A stretch of 21,773 nt of DNA from UBA5177 sp002413265 (lineage in GTDB: Bacteria; Chloroflexota; UBA5177), in assembly GCA_036752825.1 (NCBI GenBank), contig DAIORV010000027.1, forward strand, positions 1 to 21,773, written 5' to 3'. Of this stretch, positions 15,074 to 21,773 are shown one piece after another; positions within the stretch are counted from its first letter, which is position 1; every line of letters begins with the position of its first letter. The position numbers and the translations under genes are program-made. The notes under the pieces were generated by a model, which worked only from the letters and a program-made list of their open reading frames with translations, was not told the DNA's origin and made no database searches.

Positions 15074-17468
15074 TCAAGCAAGAGAGCTGAAGAGCTTGTC
15101 TCTCATCGCTATTGCCACCGCCTGCGCCCTGGTGCGCACCCCCAGCTTGTTGAAGATCGAGCCCAGGTGGTAGCTCACGGTGGCACGTGAGATGGACAGT
15201 GTGCGTCCGATCTCTTTGTTCGAGCCGCCTTCGGACACCAGCCGGAGCACGGCGCGCTCCCTGTCGGTCAGTGTACGTGCCCGCCGCGCGGAGGGCGTCG
15301 AGCCCGTCCGCGCGCCCTTGGACGATAGGAGCTCCAGCAGCATGACGTTGATCAAGTCCACAGTTTCGCTGAAGGACATGGCATGGCCCTGGCGGTACGC
15401 CGCTTCATATCCCTCGCGTTCGATCCGCTCGCGAAGCCCGGCGCCGCTTTGTCCGGACAGGAGCCTCCAGTAGCTCGCCGAGAAGCCGGTGAATGCGCTG
15501 AATGCGTTGGCGGCGCCTACCAGCTTTGCCTGCTGTTCAGCACCGGCAAGATGATCCATCAGGAGCAACGCTATCCTCGAGCCCTGACTAAGCTGCCAGC
15601 GGTCCTGAAAATCCTTGCATATCTCGAGCCCCTCGCGGGAGGTAGTCCACCGCCCGCGCAAGGTCGCCCCGCGCACGTACCGTGAGTGCAAGGTGAAACA
15701 GCACGTGGCCGGAGGCGTGACGTTCTCCAATTGCCCTGAGGCGTTCGAGCCCCTCAGTCAGCAGCAAAGCCGATTCCTCGTAATGCGCTTGAAGGAAGCC
15801 GGCCCATCCGAGAAGAACGCCGGTGCTGGCCGAGAGGAAGGCGTCCTCGCGATCGCCTAGCTGCTGCCAGCGCGCCAGTGCTTCGCGTAAGAACCGGTCG
15901 CACGACGGCCAATCCTGCACGTTCAGTGCGCGCATGCCCAGGTAGGTTAAGGACCGCGCAACGGCCACCCCATCACGTGCCTCCCGGGCCATGCTGTACG
16001 CCTGCTCCGGCACCTCCTTGGAGCGTGTCCCCTCGCCTGCGGCGGCAAGGAGGCATCCTGCCGCGAGAAGTCCCCTCATGCGGACCGAACGATCCGCATC
16101 CGGAGCTGCCTGCAGACCCTCCTCGAGCCATCGCCATCCTTCCTCGTGATACCCACGAAGCCACCAGAAGCGGCCGAGCGCGGAGGCCAGCCGAAGCGCC
16201 AACGCCCCTTCTCATGGTCGAGCAGCCATCGCATCGCTGCCCGCAGGTTGTCGTGCTCCGACTCCAGGCTAAGCGGCCACGGATGTTGTTGCCCCGTGAG
16301 CGGCTCGGACTCCGTCCGCTCTGCCAGGGCTAGGAAGTAGCTAGCGTGGGCGAGTCCAGCTGAGTCGAGCTCACCGCTCTCTTCGAGCCGCTCGCGCGCA
16401 TACTCCCTCATCGTCTCAAGCAGGGTAAAGGCAGGCGCAGGAGCGCCGCCGGCCTCGCTCGGAAGGATCAGGTTCTTCTCGGCCAGTGATGCCATCCCTT
16501 CGAACATCTCCGCCGCATCGGCGCCGCCCACTACGACATCCATGGCATTGGGAGTGATGCGGCCTGCGAACACGCCGCACGAACTGAACAGCCGTTGCTC
16601 GGCATCGCTGAGCAGTGCGTAGCTCCACTCGATTGCCGCATGCAGACTGCGATGCCGTTCCGGAAGATCCTGCCCTTCCCAGTGCAGGACCTGCAAACGA
16701 TTCCGGACGCGCTCCAGAATGGCGGTGAGAGGCAGAACGTTGAGGCGGGCGGCTGCCAGCTCGAGTGCCAGCGGCAAGCCGTCGAGCCGCACGCACAGGT
16801 CAGAGATCGTCCCTGCGTTCTCGTCGGTCAGCTCGAACGTCGACAGCCGTGTCCGGGCTCGATGAAGGAATAGCGCAACCGACGGGATTGCTGCGAGATC
16901 GTCGACGGGTGGAAGGTGCTCCAAGTCAGGAAGCGGCAAGGGTGAGATCAGCTGGATCTGCTCCCACTGCAGCTGGAGCGGGGATCGACTCGTAACCAAG
17001 ACCTTTAGTCCTGGGCACGCTTCCAGCAACGCCGCCCCGTTCAGGCTTGCCGGCAGCACATGCTCGAAATTATCCAGGATCAGTAGGAGCGTTTCCTCCT
17101 GCAGATACTCTCGAAACCCTTCAGGAATTGATTCCGCCCCATCATCTTCGAGTCCAAGGCGCCCGCATGAGTGCGGTCGGCACGAGGGCCGGATCGCGAA
17201 TGGGGGAAAGATCCACGAAGGCAGCACCGTAGGAGAAGGCGCCGCCGAGCTGAGCCGCCGCTTCCAGGGCGAGCCGGCTCTTGCCGACACCGGCCGGACC
17301 GGCTAAGGTCAGCAGGCGAATATCGTGCTGCAGCAGCGCGTGGCGACTCGCCGCCGACTCGCGTTCTCGTCCGAGTAACGGGGTGGGAGACGTGGGGAGT
17401 GGGAAGCTAGTAAAGTGCTGTTCCAAAGAAAGATAATTCCGGACACTGATAGCCGACGTCCGCCCCAT
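15074..17468 (-). pseudogene. AfsR/MalT-like ATPase-TPR-LuxR regulator broken by three frameshifts
   Basis: Four consecutive open segments on the minus strand join into one regulator of about 800 aa. From ATG 17468: a leader, LLGRERE, Walker A AGPAGVGKSRLALE, then a shift near 17160; Walker B LLLILDNFEHVLP, LKVLVTSRSPLQL and LDGLPLALELAAARL (STAND/NB-ARC ATPase), then a shift at about 16204-16208; helical TPR-like repeats, then a shift at about 15637-15639; and a C-terminal LuxR helix-turn-helix (TDRERAVLRLVSEGGSNKEI and SRATVSYHLGSIFNKLGV). Each junction is mended by adding or removing one base: one extra base near 17160, one G missing from a GGGG run, one extra C in CTCCCG. Apart from the shifts the sequence looks intact, so decay is very recent or these are sequence errors. 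If intact it would be an ATP-gated transcription activator. Confidence 0.85.
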
Positions 17469-17624
17469 TCCGCTTCTTACGTCCGGCGGGTCACATCTAC
17501 TGCAACCTACACTTCAGATAGATCTGTCGACGGGATGAACGTGGGCAAGGCAAGGAAAGAAGATAGGAGACTGCTCGACCCTTCCCAATTGTGATCGTCC
17601 TCCACCAGGACCTCGTTTGCTCGC

Positions 17625-17646
17625 GCTCGTCGGGTGGTCGACGAGC
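17625..17646 (-). terminator. Perfect 7-bp stem-loop right after the cyclase gene
   Basis: On the minus strand GCTCGTC, the loop GACCACCC and GACGAGC begin 3 bases after the cyclase stop codon. The stem is perfect, but no U-run follows, so it is a stem-loop that may protect or end the transcript and not a classic intrinsic terminator. It lies between the cyclase and the broken LuxR-type gene downstream. Confidence 0.4.
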
Positions 17647-17649
17647 TTC

Positions 17650-18345
17650 TCAAGGTCTCGTGCGCTGGCTTCGATTCATGGCCAAGCGCACGGCAGTTTG
17701 CAGCGCCAATTTCCTGGTGCCAATCACGCCTGCAACAACCGTGCCCGTGCTCATGCCGATCCGCATGCCCCACGGGTCACCGGTCAGGCTTGGATAGTCC
17801 TTCGCTACTCTCTGCATCTCGAGTGCTAGTTCGGCGATGGCTTCAGCGTGGTCTAGCCGTGGGATCGGAAGTCCGCCCACCGCCATGTAAGAGTCGCCGA
17901 TTGTCTTGATCTTCTCGAGTCCGTACCGGTCGGTCAGTCCGTCGAAGATGGAGAATATGCCGTTGAGCCAACCCACGAGCTCTTCGGCCGCAAACCGGCT
18001 GGACAGAGACGTGAAGCCGGCTACGTCGGCAAAGAGCACGGACGCGTCAGAGAACGACTCCGCGATAACCTGATTGTCAACTTTCAGTCGGTCGGCAATC
18101 GTCTTTGGCAAGATATTTAGAAGTAGGCGTTCCGATACTGCCTGTTCCGCCCGGAGCTTGTTCTTCTCTTCTTGCAGCTCCTGGACGGTTCGTTCTAGCT
18201 CTGCCTCGATGTAGGTCGAGTGCGCCGTCGTGTGATCCAGGAGCATTTCGAGATCCCGATTCTGGGCGGCCAGACGGGCGATCTCTCGCGTCACGTCGTC
18301 GTGCGAAATTGCAGGGCTGTCCTCGAGGTGGTCGCTACTAGACAT
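17650..18345 (-). CDS. Class III adenylate/guanylate cyclase-like protein, C-terminally truncated
   Basis: The product is 231 aa from ATG 18345 (a longer frame reaches 18399). An N-terminal coiled coil (about 15-75) leads into SERLLLNILPKTIADRLK, the linker typical of class III cyclases. The catalytic domain then shows VLFADVAGFTSLSSR (metal ligand D107), LEKIKTIGDSYMAVGG (base-recognising K145, metal ligand D151) and MRIGMSTGTVVAGVIGTRK. After that the usual D-x-W-G and V-N-x-x-x-R motifs are missing. The protein ends with ALQTAVRLAMNRSQRTRP, where R and N stand roughly in place of the expected N and R, and the last 40-50 residues are absent. It may be inactive, a pseudo-enzyme, or a gene damaged by a small deletion. 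It is the last gene of the PP2C-ATPase-STAS run. Confidence 0.8.
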   Translation of the reverse strand: MSSSDHLEDSPAISHDDVTREIARLAAQNRDLEMLLDHTTAHSTYIEAELERTVQELQEEKNKLRAEQAVSERLLLNILPKTIADRLKVDNQVIAESFSDASVLFADVAGFTSLSSRFAAEELVGWLNGIFSIFDGLTDRYGLEKIKTIGDSYMAVGGLPIPRLDHAEAIAELALEMQRVAKDYPSLTGDPWGMRIGMSTGTVVAGVIGTRKLALQTAVRLAMNRSQRTRP

Positions 18346-18472
18346 GCCTCTAGGTACTCGTGTTCCACAAATGAGATGGACGCTCGCCGCGCCACTCAAG
18401 CGCCGCGAACACTACGCGTCGCCCCTCTGCAGAGTCTCGCCTGCGCACCCCAATTGCGTTCCTGCTCTGCCG

Positions 18473-18709
18473 CTACGAACCCGCGCTTTGGGAGGCGCGT
18501 AGGCTCTCCGAACGCGAACGCTCGACCGCGAGATTATGCTTTTCTTCCCTGAGCGCCTGCACCGTGCGCTCCAGCTCCGCCTGGACAAAGTCTGCATGTC
18601 TGGTAATGGTTTCCAGCAGCACTTCGAGGTCAGCTTTCTCAGCCCTGACCTGCAACACTTCAGCCTGCAGCTCCCGCAGCATCGCTTCTGGTCCAGCATC
18701 GTCTCTCAC
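18473..18709 (-). CDS. Small coiled-coil protein sharing the cyclase N-terminal module
   Basis: The product is 78 aa from GTG 18709, 12 bases after the STAS-like gene, with AAGGG overlapping that gene's stop codon as ribosome-binding site. It is almost entirely a heptad-like helix (LRELQAEVLQVRAEKADLEV, then QAELERTVQALREEKHNL). Residues 27-69 match cyclase residues 31-73 at about half of positions, including AELERTVQ and EEK, with the same spacing of DLE, H and the final SE. It stops where the cyclase goes on into its LLLNILP linker. It could therefore form mixed coiled coils with the cyclase or compete for its partners. I know no named family; the function is inferred from similarity and position. 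Confidence 0.65.
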   Translation of the reverse strand: MRDDAGPEAMLRELQAEVLQVRAEKADLEVLLETITRHADFVQAELERTVQALREEKHNLAVERSRSESLRASQSAGS

Positions 18710-18721
18710 GTGCTTCTGCCC

Positions 18722-19066
18722 TTACTCGAACTCGAGCTGCAAGCTGGGCATCAGGCGCTGGAAATTGATGAGCGAGTTGGTCTGCCAAGGAATCGCTTGT
18801 GACCCGAGCACGCGAAGTTCCACGGATTTTGTCTCCCGCACGGCGATCACAAAGCGAGAGAGCACATTGATTCCCGAGCTGTTGAGGAACGTGAGCGACC
18901 GCAAATCCAGCGTCAAGGTTAGCGGCTCCTGATCCTTCGCATCATTGAGCAGCTTCACGATCGCGGCGTATTCTTCCGTTCCGCCCAGTCGAAAGGACCC
19001 CGTGCAGGTCACCGTTTGTGTCTTGGTGTCGTAGCTGACCTGGTAGTCATCGTCGTTGATTTCCAC
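18722..19066 (-). CDS. STAS-like regulator (slr1659-type), partner-switch component
   Basis: The product is 114 aa from GTG 19066, chosen because AAGGA lies six bases upstream and the N terminus MEINDDDYQVSYD then fits this type. A longer frame to ATG 19180, six bases after the previous gene, would add 38 residues but lacks a ribosome-binding site. The fold pattern is STAS-like: CTGSFRLGGTEEY, LTLTLDLRSLTFLNSSGINV with S63/S64 at the usual phospho-Ser position, then WQTNSLINFQRLMPSLQLEFE. It belongs with regulators encoded beside HATPase-fold and PP2C partners, as in cyanobacterial slr1658/slr1659; that naming is from memory. Role inferred: the anti-anti-sigma-like target, phosphorylated by the next-encoded ATPase and dephosphorylated by the PP2C protein. 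Confidence 0.8.
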   Translation of the reverse strand: MEINDDDYQVSYDTKTQTVTCTGSFRLGGTEEYAAIVKLLNDAKDQEPLTLTLDLRSLTFLNSSGINVLSRFVIAVRETKSVELRVLGSQAIPWQTNSLINFQRLMPSLQLEFE

Positions 19067-19186
19067 GCGCGTTCCTTTTCCGAGCAGTTCAGCCGTCTCT
19101 GCCCACAAGGGGCCAATATCGCTCGTTGTGTTCCAGGTAGTTGCTATGTAACTGGCGCTCCGACCCGATGTGACCGTCATCGAACT

Positions 19187-19777
19187 TCATAAGATCAACG
19201 GTACCTGTACTGCCGTCATCAGCGTCGCCGTCGTGTGCCCATACTGGTCAGTCCGCGACGCAAGCTCCCACCCCAGCCTTGCCCGGTAATCGTTTCGCAG
19301 GGTGAGAAGGCCAATCTTAGAGTCGATCCCGATGCCGCTGCTCGCGTTTTTCTCAACCTGTGCAAGATACATCGTCATGGGATCTTCGGCGATCATTTCC
19401 TGGAGATACGTCTTGAGCCGACTCGTTTCGGCGGGGTCCACACTGTTGTCAGTCGAAAAGACGACCGAGTCGTCCCGCAGCCGAAGCTTAATGCTCACCG
19501 GGAAAGTTGGATCGAAGTTGTACTTGACGGCATTTTCCAGAACTTCGTTCCCCGCGAACGCGATCATGCTCCGGGCAGTGCTGCGAGAAGTCCCGGCCTT
19601 TGTCACGTCTGGTCCGCAAGGAAAGAAGTTGGCGAAATATTCGGCCATGAAATCGACGGTGAGATTCTTACTCTTCCAGCGTTGCGGCTCAGGCGAGGCC
19701 CCTGTCGAGAGTGTGATTGTCAGGCACTCTTGGTGCGGAGAAAAGTCCTCGGGGATCTCGCCGATGCGGGTCTTCAA
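19187..19777 (-). CDS. HATPase-fold regulator (slr1658-type, RsbW-like partner)
   Basis: The product is 196 aa. The start is TTG 19777 with GAGGG upstream; no ATG or GTG is available in frame back to the preceding stop. The ATP-binding fold is shown by an N box GNEVLENAVKYN (N77, N82), a G1-like VVFSTDNSV and a G2-like SSGIGIDSKIGLLTLRNDY. There is no dimerisation His, so it is not a classical sensor kinase; it resembles the serine-kinase/anti-sigma class or the slr1658-type regulators found next to STAS genes. Twenty bases separate it from the PP2C gene and six from the longer reading of the STAS-like gene. Expected to bind and perhaps phosphorylate that STAS protein. Confidence 0.82.
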   Translation of the reverse strand: MKTRIGEIPEDFSPHQECLTITLSTGASPEPQRWKSKNLTVDFMAEYFANFFPCGPDVTKAGTSRSTARSMIAFAGNEVLENAVKYNFDPTFPVSIKLRLRDDSVVFSTDNSVDPAETSRLKTYLQEMIAEDPMTMYLAQVEKNASSGIGIDSKIGLLTLRNDYRARLGWELASRTDQYGHTTATLMTAVQVPLIL

Positions 19778-19797
19778 GATCGCGCCCTCATCTCGCC

Positions 19798-21441
19798 CTA
19801 CAGCTGCTTGAGCACAATGAGCGTAATGTCGTCAAAGAGCTTCTGCGCCCCGATGAACCGCTGAAGATCGTCAAGAAGCTCGTCTTTGATCACCTCAGCT
19901 TCCGCGTTCGCGCTCTTCTCCAGGAGGGAGCAAACGCGTTCCATCCCGTAGTGCTCTCCGGCCGAATTCTCCGCCTCCGGGATGCCGTCACTGTACAGCA
20001 CCGCCACATCTCCCCGCTCCAACGTGATTTCCCGATGCGCCAGGAACTCGCCGATCTCTTCCATCATGCCGATCGGAAACCCCAGGTGAGTGGTTTCGAT
20101 TATTTGAACCGGCTTACCGGAACGCGCCAACAGCAGGCTCTCGTGCTGTCCGCTCAAGCGCATGCACCCTGCCTCGTAGTCAACGAGCGAGAGGGACAGG
20201 TTCTTGTCCGAGCCCATACGCTGCAGGTTCCCCCACACCGCCTCGTTTAGCACCGCCAGGAACCGCTCCGGATCCCCCTCTCCGGCCGCTTGAAGCGTCC
20301 TAACAGCCATCTGGACCATCAACATCAGCACACCGCTCTCGAGCCCATGGCCGGTCACATCTCCGATGCCGATTTTCAGCTTCCCGTTGCCGTCCTGCAG
20401 CACGTCGTAATAGTCTCCACCCACTTCTGTTGCCGGGTGCATGTACGCTGCAATCCCTAGTCCCGCCACACTCGACAGCTCCGCCGGGCGCGGCAGCACC
20501 ATCTGCTGAAGCCTTCGCGTCACCTCGAGCTCGGCGCTCAACCGCAGGTTTTCCTCCTGCAGCTGATGATTGAGACGGCTGATCTCACGGTTGGCGGCCT
20601 CAGTCTCTTCCTTCGCGCTTAGCAGTTGCGCTTCTTCCTCTTTGCGTTGCGTTATGTCCCAAAACGCGACGACCGCGCCAAGAATGCGTTCCTTGGAAAC
20701 TAAAGCAGAGGACGTACAGGCGATTGGAAAGATCGAACCGTCTCGACGCGTAAATACTTCCTTCTCAGAGTGAAAGGCCGCGCCAGAACTCAGCACCGCT
20801 AACAGCGCACAGTCCTCCTCCGCCACTCGCTCGCCGTTGGCTGTCTGGAAGTGAAAGACTTCATGTGTGTTCTTCCCGCGCAGCTCTTCTTGCGTCCATC
20901 CGAGCATCGCCTCGGCGGCCGGATTCATAAAGGTGAGACGCCCGCCGCCGTCCACGGCGCAAACCCCCTCGCCCAGACTCGTGGTAACCGTGCGCGTGAA
21001 GTCGAGTTGTTCTCGAACCTCCTCTTCGTATCGCTTGATACGGAGCAAGGAGCGAGCGCGGGTGACAAATTCGTGCCGGTTAACCGGCTTTGACAGGAAG
21101 TCGTCGGCGCCAGCCTCAATTCCCTGGACGCGATCCTCCGACGTGGACAGGGCCGTGACAATCACGATAGGAATGACCCGCGTGTCCGGATTGCTCTTCA
21201 GCTGCCGGCATACCGTGAACCCGTCCATGCCGGGCATCATCGCGTCGAGAAAAATCAGGTCGGGCGGCGTCCCTGCCACCACGTCCAGCGCGGCGGAACC
21301 CGAAAACGCAGCCGAGACGTTGTAGCCTTCCTCTTCGAGATAGACCGTCAACAGGTCCACGTTCAGGGCATCGTCATCAACTACCAGGACGGTCGGACGG
21401 GTGTCGCCGGAATCGTCGGCGTGCCGCTCGGCAGCGCACAT
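19798..21441 (-). CDS. Receiver-PAS-PP2C protein phosphatase (RsbU-like)
   Basis: The product is 547 aa from ATG 21441 with GAGAGGG 8 bases upstream. Order: receiver (about 16-138; DDD pocket, D66 in FLDAMMPGMDG, K118), a PAS domain (about 145-268, ending FWDITQRKEEE), a coiled-coil linker (270-312), and a SpoIIE/PP2C phosphatase domain with LQQMVLPRP, EVGGDYYDV (341-343 GGD), IGDVTGHGLESG (D361), LYSDGIPEA (D485) and the final FDDITLIVL. All manganese-binding acids are present, so it should remove phosphate from a Ser-phosphorylated STAS protein, with the receiver and PAS as inputs. It heads the five-gene run and is the likely switch of the module. The first kinase partner is probably in the neighbouring cluster. 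Confidence 0.93.
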   Translation of the reverse strand: MCAAERHADDSGDTRPTVLVVDDDALNVDLLTVYLEEEGYNVSAAFSGSAALDVVAGTPPDLIFLDAMMPGMDGFTVCRQLKSNPDTRVIPIVIVTALSTSEDRVQGIEAGADDFLSKPVNRHEFVTRARSLLRIKRYEEEVREQLDFTRTVTTSLGEGVCAVDGGGRLTFMNPAAEAMLGWTQEELRGKNTHEVFHFQTANGERVAEEDCALLAVLSSGAAFHSEKEVFTRRDGSIFPIACTSSALVSKERILGAVVAFWDITQRKEEEAQLLSAKEETEAANREISRLNHQLQEENLRLSAELEVTRRLQQMVLPRPAELSSVAGLGIAAYMHPATEVGGDYYDVLQDGNGKLKIGIGDVTGHGLESGVLMLMVQMAVRTLQAAGEGDPERFLAVLNEAVWGNLQRMGSDKNLSLSLVDYEAGCMRLSGQHESLLLARSGKPVQIIETTHLGFPIGMMEEIGEFLAHREITLERGDVAVLYSDGIPEAENSAGEHYGMERVCSLLEKSANAEAEVIKDELLDDLQRFIGAQKLFDDITLIVLKQL

Positions 21442-21643
21442 CGCTGAACCCTCTCGCCTCGGATCTTGCACTCGTAATGCACGACCGAGGGCGCCCTCCA
21501 CGGCGCGTAATCTCTATACCGAGCCCAGAACACCTGTGCACGGCAGTTGCTTGACACAAACAGTAGCACAAGAATTCTCGTGACGAGCCTCATGATCGAC
21601 GAGTCTGAGTCGGTCTGCCGGGACTGGTGTCAAGTAGCCGTGA

Positions 21644-21649
21644 TACACT
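21644..21649 (+). promoter_or_regulatory. Possible extended -10 promoter for the comM-type gene
   Basis: TGATACACT is a TACACT hexamer with a TG one base before it, as in extended -10 promoters. It sits about 30 bases before the GTG at 21679. The -35 region is poor. This is the best candidate in the 237-base gap between the divergent PP2C and comM-type genes. Confidence 0.35.
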
Positions 21650-21678
21650 GCAGCCATTCGCACGGGGAGAGGACTGCC

Positions 21679-21773
21679 GTGCTGGCGAAGGCACTCAGCT
21701 GCGCGGTCGTGGGCCTCGACTCGGCGCTCGTAGAGGTCGAGGTCGATCTCTCTCCCGGGTTACCGTCCTTTCA
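21679..21773 (+). CDS. ComM/YifB-type Mg-chelatase-like AAA ATPase, N-terminal start
   Basis: The gene runs off the right edge; 31 full codons are visible. The start GTG 21679 is preceded by GGAGAGG at good spacing. The translation, LAKALSCAVVGLDSALVEVE then DLSPGLPSF, is the highly conserved N terminus of the YifB/ComM family (A-x-V-x-G-x-x-x-x-x-V-x-V-E-x-D-x-S-x-G-L-P-x-F), which forms the Lon-like domain before a ChlI-type AAA core. In transformable bacteria ComM is a branch-migration helicase. The ATPase motifs lie outside the window. Confidence 0.82.
   Translation, partial: MLAKALSCAVVGLDSALVEVEVDLSPGLPSF

Noticed and set aside
17507..17649. Search for the missing cyclase C terminus in another frame downstream of its stop
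   Set aside because: None of the three minus-strand frames shows the expected strand pattern or the motifs of a cyclase end, so a simple frameshift does not explain the truncation.
21381..21593. A 70-aa minus-strand frame with a signal-peptide-like start
   Set aside because: It overlaps the start of the PP2C gene by 60 bases, has no ribosome-binding site, and the rest of the peptide looks like shadow sequence.
1..21773. CRISPR arrays, tRNA or rRNA genes, insertion-sequence ends, riboswitches
   Set aside because: No regularly spaced repeats, no tRNA-like or rRNA-like segment, no transposase frame and no recognisable riboswitch core were found on reading the gaps between genes.

Overview
The window is about 21.8 kb of GC-rich bacterial chromosome from an unnamed organism. 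The housekeeping genes mutS2, rsfS, dnaG, folB and a comM/yifB-type ATPase mark it as chromosomal. Heavy use of GTG and TTG starts, an AfsR/MalT-like ATPase-LuxR regulator, and hybrid kinases with GAF domains and multiple receivers fit a soil-type Chloroflexota/Dormibacterota-like or neighbouring lineage. That placement is an inference from gene style, not a demonstrated taxonomy.

Layout. (1) 1-2284: the 3' end of mutS2 (+); a small membrane protein and rsfS (-); and an unrecognised 166-aa gene (+) divergent from rsfS. (2) 2319-4185: a DHA2-type 14-helix drug exporter (-), preceded by a possible 39-aa ORF and followed by a hairpin terminator. (3) 4239-6520: dnaG (-) divergent from folB (+). 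(4) 6646-8339: a secreted transglutaminase-like gene cut by one in-frame TAA, then a 117-aa unknown protein behind a palindromic site. (5) 8420-14374: a four-gene signalling cluster (-): lone receiver, membrane hybrid kinase with two receivers, receiver-HD-GYP c-di-GMP phosphodiesterase, and soluble PAS-GAF kinase. (6) 14375-15073: a 700-bp stretch with no intact gene but with what looks like a decayed tyrosine-recombinase C terminus. (7) 15074-17468: an ATPase-TPR-LuxR regulator broken by three single-base frameshifts. (8) 17650-21441: a five-gene run (-): receiver-PAS-PP2C phosphatase (RsbU-like), HATPase-fold regulator, STAS-like protein, small coiled-coil protein, and a class III nucleotide cyclase that is C-terminally truncated. 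(9) 21679-21773: the start of a comM/yifB-type gene (+).

How it may work together. Regions 5 and 8 form a signalling island. Their two receiver-effector proteins (HD-GYP and PP2C) carry very similar receivers, so the same kinases may feed both. One output would lower c-di-GMP; the other would drive a partner switch (phosphatase, ATP-binding regulator, STAS protein) in the same gene run as a coiled-coil protein and a cyclase that share a helical module. The partner switch plus coiled-coil/cyclase set is the most interesting candidate for an undescribed system. The accessory genes show decay: one nonsense codon, three frameshifts, one truncated cyclase and one recombinase relic. Some of the frameshifts could be sequence errors.
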